This document shows, piece after piece, positions 1-4,445 of a stretch of 8,466 nt of DNA (position 1 is the first letter of the stretch; each line of letters opens with the position of its first letter). The notes beneath the pieces were generated by a model. That model was not told the origin of the DNA. It searched no databases and was given only the letters and a program-made list of their open reading frames with translations. The stretch is from Piscirickettsiaceae bacterium (GTDB lineage: Bacteria > Pseudomonadota > Gammaproteobacteria > Nitrosococcales > Methylophagaceae). Position numbers and translations under genes: made by a program. The stretch spans positions 1-8,466 of the forward strand of contig JAUXFA010000042.1 in NCBI GenBank assembly GCA_030620285.1, given 5' to 3'.

Positions 1-2
1 AA

Positions 3-542
3 TATGATCTGTTTGCCTGCACACCGATATTATTATCTTTCGGCATGTTGCTAGCTCAATATTACGGTGGTAGTAAATCGGAATGCCATCCCTTATATGA
101 ATTAATCAAAGTGGCGCCCTTGTGGGCGGTTGTTATTGGTGTGGCATTAAATTTGGCAGGGGTTCCCCAACCTGAAATTCTTCACTCTGGATTATCGTTG
201 TTAGCGGGCGGGGTGGTGCCGTTAATGTTGATTGTGTTGGGAATGAGTATCCGCTGGCAGAGTATTCAGTTACGATTTATGAAGTTATTATTGCCGACCG
301 TTATCATATCGTTAATATTAGTGCCATTAAGTGTATTGGGCATGGGTTATGCTATTGGCATAGCCTCAGATTTGCGTATGTCGACGGTATTGATTGCCGC
401 TATGCCAACAATGATATTCGGTATAGTTATTTGTGAGCGATATCAGTTGGATAGCGAGCTTTATGCGGCGGTAGTCACATTTACTACGATCGCTAGTTTA
501 CTGACTTTGCCGTTATGGTTTCAATTGTTATCAGGCGGGTGA
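3..542 (+). CDS. AEC-family (auxin efflux carrier type) permease, C-terminal part
   Basis: This is the last 179 codons of a gene that begins before the window; the frame is open from base 3 without a start. The protein is almost entirely hydrophobic, with about five predicted membrane helices separated by short polar loops. The segment around APLWAVVIGVALNLAG, the following LAGGVVPLMLIVLGMSI, and a final pair of helices with a proline-containing break (AAMPTMIFGIVIC) are the pattern of the C-terminal half of AEC/Mem_trans transporters. These are inner-membrane carriers, often for organic acids such as malate, or of unknown substrate. The substrate cannot be read from this fragment. The 3' end overlaps the converging CinA-like gene by 22 bp. 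An ATG at 45 is internal and not a likely start, since the residues before it continue the same hydrophobic helix. Confidence 0.8.
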   Translation, partial: YDLFACTPILLSFGMLLAQYYGGSKSECHPLYELIKVAPLWAVVIGVALNLAGVPQPEILHSGLSLLAGGVVPLMLIVLGMSIRWQSIQLRFMKLLLPTVIISLILVPLSVLGMGYAIGIASDLRMSTVLIAAMPTMIFGIVICERYQLDSELYAAVVTFTTIASLLTLPLWFQLLSGG

Positions 543-1273
543 TTAGACCACGTAAATTTAGCTTGTTCAATGGCTTTTTTCAACATAAGCATCGCTTGTT
601 CGATATGTTCTTGTTTACCACGTAAGCTAAATTCAATATGGGTGTTTTTACCTAAGTTGGGCAGGCTAGATAAACGTAACTCTGGAAAATTGATGGTGAT
701 TTGTTGCATCACTGTAAGCAGGTCTGATTCCCGCCCTTTGGTGATATAGATCACTTGTTCAGATTCTGGGGCTAAATTCTTTAAATCCGAATAATTATTA
801 TCTAGGAGCCATTCCAGCATCGGCCATGACATTTCAGGGAAGCCGGGCATAAAATGATGGTGGTGAAATGAGAAGCCGGGTACACGATTAATCGGGTTTG
901 GAATAATGCGACTTCCTTCAGGAAAATTAGCCATCAATATGCGGTTGGGATAAGCTTTTTCACCATACTGTGATTCGATTTCTGCTACCGCTTCAGGGTG
1001 TGGGAGTAATGGAACTTCAGCAACTTTCGCGACAGACTGCCTTGTTCGATCGTCGGGGGTGGCTCCAATACCGCCAAAGCTAAATACTAGATCATTACTG
1101 GCAAGACTAAACGCTAAAAAACGCTGTAATTGTTCAGGCTCATCGCCAACAATAATTGTCCAACTTAATTCCAAACCGCGTTTAGCTAATGCTGATTGTA
1201 GGTAATTGAAATGGCGATCTTGCCGTTTTCCTGACAATATTTCATCACCAATGATTAGGGCACCAATATTCAT
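521..1273 (-). CDS. CinA/MoaB-type molybdopterin-binding domain protein (stand-alone, 250 aa)
   Basis: This 250-residue protein has the MoCF_biosynth (MoaB/Mog) fold signature found in the N-terminal domain of CinA. It starts with MNIGALIIGDEILSG (residues 1-15), followed by a GGIG-ATPDD loop at 67-75 that matches the GGxGxTxDD substrate-binding loop, with Ala in place of the usual Pro. A VPGF...MPGFPEM segment (131-148) corresponds to the APGF...PGVPxEM part of CinA. The C-terminal amidase domain of full CinA is absent, so this is the short form. The CinA N-terminal domain family has been linked to nucleotide pyrophosphatase activity and to molybdopterin binding; the activity of this short form is not evident. 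Its ATG overlaps the haemoglobin stop by 4 bp (ATGA, 1270-1273), which implies translational coupling in a two-gene operon. An unusual run of four histidines lies at 137-140. Confidence 0.85.
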   Translation of the reverse strand: MNIGALIIGDEILSGKRQDRHFNYLQSALAKRGLELSWTIIVGDEPEQLQRFLAFSLASNDLVFSFGGIGATPDDRTRQSVAKVAEVPLLPHPEAVAEIESQYGEKAYPNRILMANFPEGSRIIPNPINRVPGFSFHHHHFMPGFPEMSWPMLEWLLDNNYSDLKNLAPESEQVIYITKGRESDLLTVMQQITINFPELRLSSLPNLGKNTHIEFSLRGKQEHIEQAMLMLKKAIEQAKFTWSNHPPDNN

Positions 1274-1659
1274 TCAGGGCGATTTCGCATAAAGTCAGCT
1301 GTTTGTACTAGAGAGCTCATTAATTGTTCAACAAACAGTTTCTCTAAATCAAATGTTTTAAGCGCTTGCGCCATGCAATATAACCATTGGTCGCGTTCTT
1401 CAATGCCTATTGAAAAAGGTAAATGTCTAGCGCGAAGCCGAGGATGACCAAATTTGTCGGTATAAAGTGGTGGGCCACCTAACCATCCTGTTAAAAACAG
1501 ATAGAGTTTTTCTTCACTAATTTTAATATCTTCAGGATGCATTGCGCGAATAAGTTGTGTTTGTGGCGTATCAGACATGATTTGATAAAAAGTGTGCACT
1601 AAGTTTCGCACCGATTCTTCGCCACCTATCCGCTGGTATGGGGTTTTCATTTCAGGCAT
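1270..1659 (-). CDS. Group II truncated haemoglobin (trHbO type)
   Basis: This 129-residue cytoplasmic haem protein has the 2-on-2 globin pattern of group II truncated haemoglobins, which bind O2 or NO and are usually linked to oxygen sensing/supply or nitrosative stress. Visible landmarks are YQRIGGEE near the start (8-15), a Tyr in the B-helix (Tyr25, B10 position), the conserved LxxFLTGWLGGPPLY block (52-66), GHPRLRARHLPF with the proximal haem ligand His79 (F8), and Trp92 at the G8 position typical of groups II and III. Length is normal for the family. The ATG at 1659 has only a weak upstream purine stretch; a second Met three residues in is a possible alternative start. It is the first gene of an apparent operon with the CinA-like gene and is transcribed divergently from fae. 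I could not identify a convincing promoter for this direction. Confidence 0.93.
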   Translation of the reverse strand: MPEMKTPYQRIGGEESVRNLVHTFYQIMSDTPQTQLIRAMHPEDIKISEEKLYLFLTGWLGGPPLYTDKFGHPRLRARHLPFSIGIEERDQWLYCMAQALKTFDLEKLFVEQLMSSLVQTADFMRNRPE

Positions 1660-1718
1660 TGTAGGGCTCAGTAAAAATAATTAGGGTGATCTTAACAGGT
1701 CTTTAAAGGGATATAAGC

Positions 1719-1747
1719 TTGCGACATCGCTGATAGACAAGGATAAT
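1719..1747 (+). promoter_or_regulatory. Predicted sigma70-type promoter of fae
   Basis: A TTGCGA box (1719-1724) and a GATAAT box (1742-1747) are separated by exactly 17 bp. The -10 matches the consensus at five of six positions and the -35 at four of six. Transcription would begin near 1754, leaving a leader of about 30 nt before the fae start codon. A short inverted repeat, GCGA-CA-TCGC (1721-1730), overlaps the -35 region and could be an operator half-site pair, though it is short enough to be chance. Confidence 0.6.
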
Positions 1748-1770
1748 TGCTGGGTTTATATTAATTAATC

Positions 1771-1774
1771 GGAG
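1771..1774 (+). promoter_or_regulatory. Ribosome binding site of fae
   Basis: GGAG sits 8 nt before the ATG at 1783, in an A-rich leader (GGAGAAAAATTC). It is one of the two clearest Shine-Dalgarno sequences in the window, the other preceding lemA. It supports the 1783 start over the downstream in-frame ATGs at codons 5 and 7. Confidence 0.7.
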
Positions 1775-1782
1775 AAAAATTC

Positions 1783-2331
1783 ATGAGTGAAAAAATGACA
1801 ATGCGTGTTGGTGAATGTTTATTAGCAGGCGGCCCACCATTCACAGCAGCAGAACCTGAAGTGATTATTGGTGAATTAGATGGTCCATTCGGCACAGCAT
1901 TCGCAAACCTGCTTGGCGACCAAGTTAAAGGCCATACTCGTGTTTTAGCATTAATGAACACAGATATGATGGTTAAACCAGCAACAATCATGGTTAGTAA
2001 AGTAACGGTTAAAGATAATGCTTATACATCTATCTTAATGGGCACAGTTCAAGGCGCAATTTCAAATGGCGTATTAGATGCTGTTCGTAACGGTACAATT
2101 CCTAAAGAAAAAGCTAATGACTTAGGTATCATCTGTTCGGTATGGTTAAGTCCAGGAGTCGAAAAAGTTGAAAATTTAGATCACGAAGCATTATTCAATA
2201 TTCACCGTGAAGCAACACGTAAAGCAATTGAAAAAGCAATGAACAATGAGCCAAATATTGATTTCTTATTAGAAAACCAAGACAAATTGGTTCATAAGTA
2301 TTACCAAAAGGGATTAGATGCTAAGAAATAA
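1783..2331 (+). CDS. fae: Formaldehyde-activating enzyme family protein (Fae homologue)
   Basis: Fae condenses formaldehyde with tetrahydromethanopterin to methylene-H4MPT in the cytoplasm, the entry step of the H4MPT-linked oxidation pathway of methylotrophs. This 182-residue protein has the family layout: MRVGECLL at the N-terminus, VIIG followed by a GTAFAN segment (37-42), a TRVLALM strand, KPATIMVSKVTVKD (about 65-78), a QGAISNGVLDAV helix and a C-terminal helix with REATRKAIEKAMNNEP. Length is close to the usual value. The position aligned with His in the AHIDLIIG segment of classical Fae is Glu24 here, and no His occurs before residue 51, so this may be a divergent paralogue (Fae2/Fae3-like) rather than the main enzyme. 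Codon use indicates strong expression: all five Arg codons are CGT, all five Phe codons are TTC, and Ala is GCA or GCT only. It has its own promoter and terminator and is probably monocistronic. Confidence 0.9.
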   Translation: MSEKMTMRVGECLLAGGPPFTAAEPEVIIGELDGPFGTAFANLLGDQVKGHTRVLALMNTDMMVKPATIMVSKVTVKDNAYTSILMGTVQGAISNGVLDAVRNGTIPKEKANDLGIICSVWLSPGVEKVENLDHEALFNIHREATRKAIEKAMNNEPNIDFLLENQDKLVHKYYQKGLDAKK

Positions 2332-2351
2332 TTAGGATTTGCAATTAAAAT

Positions 2352-2392
2352 AAACGGCCTTTCTGCTAAATTGTGGATTGGCCGTTTTTTTT
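2352..2392 (+). terminator. Intrinsic terminator of fae
   Basis: An 8-bp perfect stem, AAACGGCC (2352-2359) with GGCCGTTT (2380-2387), encloses a 20-nt loop. The descending arm runs into a tract of eight T (2385-2392). It begins about 20 bp after the fae stop and separates fae from the next gene. The stem is also A-rich on its upstream side, so partial function in the opposite direction is possible but there is no gene there to need it. Confidence 0.85.
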
Positions 2393-2398
2393 GCGTTA

Positions 2399-2404
2399 TA
2401 TAAT
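2399..2404 (+). promoter_or_regulatory. Possible -10 box for the DUF-lemA-GIDE-yoaA unit
   Basis: A perfect TATAAT lies seven bases after the terminator T-tract and 9 bp before the ATG at 2414. No good -35 is present; the nearest candidate is TTGGCC (2378-2383) at a short 15-bp spacing, inside the terminator hairpin. If used, transcription would begin around 2411-2414, giving a leaderless or nearly leaderless mRNA. In AT-rich DNA a chance TATAAT is quite possible. Confidence 0.35.
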
Positions 2405-2413
2405 ATTGAAACG

Positions 2414-2935
2414 ATGACTGAAGACTCTCAAGCTAATATAGATTTATATTCTATTGATAAGTTAATGCACGAAACACGGCATTTGGCGGCAAAATATCGC
2501 CAAGCTACCGGTAGTACATTACCTGTCACAGGAGAGATCGCGCGGTTTGATGTTGCTAAACAATTGAGCTTAAGGCTATTAGAAGATATGACTTTAGGTC
2601 ATGATGCTATTGGCACTGGCAATAGAGAAGATTTACGGATCTTGATTAAGGGCAGGGTGATTTTTGAAGACAGTCGCTCCAGTCCCCGGATTGGTCAAAT
2701 CAAGCCTGACGGACGTTGGGACAATGTTGTATTAGTCTTGTTTGATGATAACTATGAACCGGTCGAGATGTATGAGGCGACATCAGAAGATATAATTGAA
2801 GCGATTGATAATAAAGCGACAACGAGTAAAAAACGAGGTGCGATGTCCGTCGCCCAATTCAAAATTATTGGTGAGCTAGTTTGGACAACAGAGCATGGTC
2901 TGGAAACAGAAGTATGGGATAATCAGGCCGAGTAA
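2414..2935 (+). CDS. Conserved hypothetical protein, DUF6998-like, possible relic PD-(D/E)XK fold
   Basis: I do not recognise a characterised function for this soluble 173-residue protein. It resembles a family I recall as DUF6998, with the pattern LPVTGEIARFDVAKQL (36-51), GHDAIG (62-67), RILIKGR (75-81), GQIKPDGRWDNVVLVLFD (94-111) and a late RGAMSVAQFKIIGELVW (141-157). The order helix with Glu41, then Asp64, then IxIK with Lys79 is reminiscent of PD-(D/E)XK nucleases. However, the position two before Lys79, which needs Glu, Asp or Gln, is Leu77, so catalytic activity is doubtful. The ATG at 2414 is preferred over an in-frame TTG at 2378, which lies inside the fae terminator; no clear ribosome binding site precedes it. 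LemA follows after 18 bp on the same strand, suggesting co-transcription. Confidence 0.7.
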   Translation: MTEDSQANIDLYSIDKLMHETRHLAAKYRQATGSTLPVTGEIARFDVAKQLSLRLLEDMTLGHDAIGTGNREDLRILIKGRVIFEDSRSSPRIGQIKPDGRWDNVVLVLFDDNYEPVEMYEATSEDIIEAIDNKATTSKKRGAMSVAQFKIIGELVWTTEHGLETEVWDNQAE

Positions 2936-2941
2936 TTAAAT

Positions 2942-2945
2942 GGAG
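2942..2945 (+). promoter_or_regulatory. Ribosome binding site deciding the lemA start
   Basis: GGAG lies 8 nt before the ATG at 2954. This spacing favours that ATG over the in-frame GTG at 2945, which overlaps the GGAG itself and would have no upstream ribosome site. Confidence 0.65.
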
Positions 2946-2953
2946 TGGTTGTA

Positions 2954-3529
2954 ATGAGTGTATCGGGTTTTATATTTTGGGGTGTGATAGCCGTTTTACT
3001 GGGTTATATAGTATTAATTTATAATAATCTGGTTGCGCTGAAACATAATATCAGCAAGGCTTGGGCTAATATTGATGTGCTGTTGAAACAACGCCATGAT
3101 GAGCTGCCTAAATTAATTGAAACCTGTAAACAATATATGAAATTTGAGCAAGAAACGCTCGAAAAGGTGATGCAAGCACGATCATCTGTTGCCAGCGCTC
3201 AACAGCAAGGTAATATCCCAGCATTGGGCAAGGCAGAAGGTGCTTTACGTATGGGGCTTGGTAGCTTATTTGCGGTTGCCGAAGCTTATCCTGATTTGAA
3301 AGCCGATGAAACATTCCAACATCTTCAGGCACGGATCAGTGGTTTAGAAAATGCCATTGCTGATCGCCGTGAGTTTTATAATGAAAGTGTCAATAATAAT
3401 AATGTTCGTATTGAGCAAGTCCCAGATGTTTTTATTGCACGCATGTTTAACTTTAAAGACTATAGTTTGTTAGAGTTTGTTGAACAAGAATTAACCGACG
3501 TTGATGTCAAACAATTATTTGAAAGTTAA
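2954..3529 (+). CDS. lemA: LemA family membrane protein
   Basis: LemA proteins are small membrane-anchored helical-bundle proteins, widespread in bacteria and of unclear biochemical role. This one has 191 residues, the normal length. It has one N-terminal membrane helix (about residues 5-24) directly followed by the family signature YNNLVALKHNISKAWANID (23-41) and LLKQRHDELPKLIE (43-56). The body is long amphipathic helices, with the second conserved block REFYNESVNNNN (139-150) followed by IEQVPDVFIARMFNF (153-167). The C-terminal tail is acidic. The next gene, encoding a GIDE-domain protein, starts 3 bp after the stop, and this LemA-GIDE pairing is a recurring bacterial arrangement. The TPM-domain (DUF477) protein that often accompanies lemA is not in this window. 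Confidence 0.95.
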   Translation: MSVSGFIFWGVIAVLLGYIVLIYNNLVALKHNISKAWANIDVLLKQRHDELPKLIETCKQYMKFEQETLEKVMQARSSVASAQQQGNIPALGKAEGALRMGLGSLFAVAEAYPDLKADETFQHLQARISGLENAIADRREFYNESVNNNNVRIEQVPDVFIARMFNFKDYSLLEFVEQELTDVDVKQLFES

Positions 3530-3532
3530 TCG

Positions 3533-4444
3533 ATGTTAGAGCGCGTTATTGCCTCGTTTGAGCGCAATATAGTACAGTTTGGACCTACTGAATTTTGGAT
3601 TGGATTGGCGGTCGTTAGTGGGATTGCTATCTGGTCCTTTTATCGTATGTACCGCTGGTATCATTATGCCCGCTTGGTCGAAAATGTTCCCACAGCAAAG
3701 ATCCGCTCAGCAGCACAAGGTTATGTGGAGTTAATTGGTCAAACCCGACTGATGGATGGCCCTGTCATTGTGGCGCCTTTATCAAGAAAGATGTGTGTTT
3801 GGTATCGATATAAAATCGAAGAAAAAATAAGTCGCCCAAATTCAAATGGTATGTCAAATACACATTGGCGTGTTGTTAAACAGGCAATTAGTGAAGAACT
3901 ATTTCTGTTGGAAGATGATACTGGCCGTTGTGTGATTGATCCAGACGGTGCCGATGTCATTGTGACCAATAAGACGATCTGGCATAAACGCCATGTTATT
4001 CCACCGCGGCGCTATACCGAGGAGCTTATTATTGAAGGTGAGCCACTGTATGCTATTGGCTTGTTTAAAACGGTAGCTGATATTGAAAGTCAGAAATTAC
4101 GCGAACAAGTGGCGCAATTACTACGACAGTGGAAAAATGATCCAAACCAATTGCTGCATCAGTTTGATCATGATCGTAATAATGAATTGAGTAGTGATGA
4201 GTGGGAGCAGGCGAGAAAAATGGCAGAGCGACAAATCAGACTGGAACAAGGCCAACGCGAAAAACTAGAACAATTAAATGTACTGCAAATTGGTCCACAT
4301 AAGGATCAGGCTTTTATCTTGTCTACGGTTTCTGAGCAGGACTTAATTAAAAAGTATAAGTGGCGCGCATTTAGAGCAAGCCTGATATTTTTTATCACTG
4401 GTAGCATTGCTATTTGGGCCCTTAATATTCGTTTGGGAATGTAA
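3533..4444 (+). CDS. GIDE-domain membrane protein with an EF-hand loop
   Basis: This 303-residue protein belongs to the bacterial homologues of the BAM/GIDE domain of the eukaryotic MULAN/MAPL ubiquitin ligase. Annotations often read 'E3 ubiquitin ligase', but there is no RING finger: the only cysteines are 88 and 133, so ligase activity should not be assumed. An N-terminal membrane helix spans about 21-40. The GIDE region follows (about 54-185), with AQGYVELIGQTR (61-72), a PLSRKMCVWYRYKIEE block (82-97), HWRVV (111-115) and a FLLEDDTGRCVIDPDGADV stretch (124-142). Next comes an EF-hand-like calcium loop, Asp212-Glu223, flanked by helices, then a charged helix (224-247) and a second membrane helix (about 282-300). 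It starts 3 bp after lemA and ends 1 bp before yoaA. The function is unknown; a membrane stress or quality-control role is inference. Confidence 0.85.
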   Translation: MLERVIASFERNIVQFGPTEFWIGLAVVSGIAIWSFYRMYRWYHYARLVENVPTAKIRSAAQGYVELIGQTRLMDGPVIVAPLSRKMCVWYRYKIEEKISRPNSNGMSNTHWRVVKQAISEELFLLEDDTGRCVIDPDGADVIVTNKTIWHKRHVIPPRRYTEELIIEGEPLYAIGLFKTVADIESQKLREQVAQLLRQWKNDPNQLLHQFDHDRNNELSSDEWEQARKMAERQIRLEQGQREKLEQLNVLQIGPHKDQAFILSTVSEQDLIKKYKWRAFRASLIFFITGSIAIWALNIRLGM

Positions 4445-4445
4445 G

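Noticed and set aside
1711..1740. Minus-strand promoter for the haemoglobin operon (TTGTCT and TTATAT)
   Set aside because: The -10 candidate matches the consensus at only three of six positions, so it is not better than chance in AT-rich DNA.
1761..1991. Open frame on the minus strand opposite the fae start
   Set aside because: It lies antisense within the strongly conserved and codon-biased fae gene and its regulatory leader, and its translation resembles no family.
2378..2413. TTG-initiated extension of the DUF protein
   Set aside because: The TTG is inside the fae terminator hairpin and the added residues come from the T-tract; the ATG at 2414 is more plausible.
3533..4444. Ubiquitin ligase function for the GIDE protein
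   Set aside because: There is no RING finger and only two cysteines; the name is carried over from eukaryotic MULAN through the shared GIDE domain.
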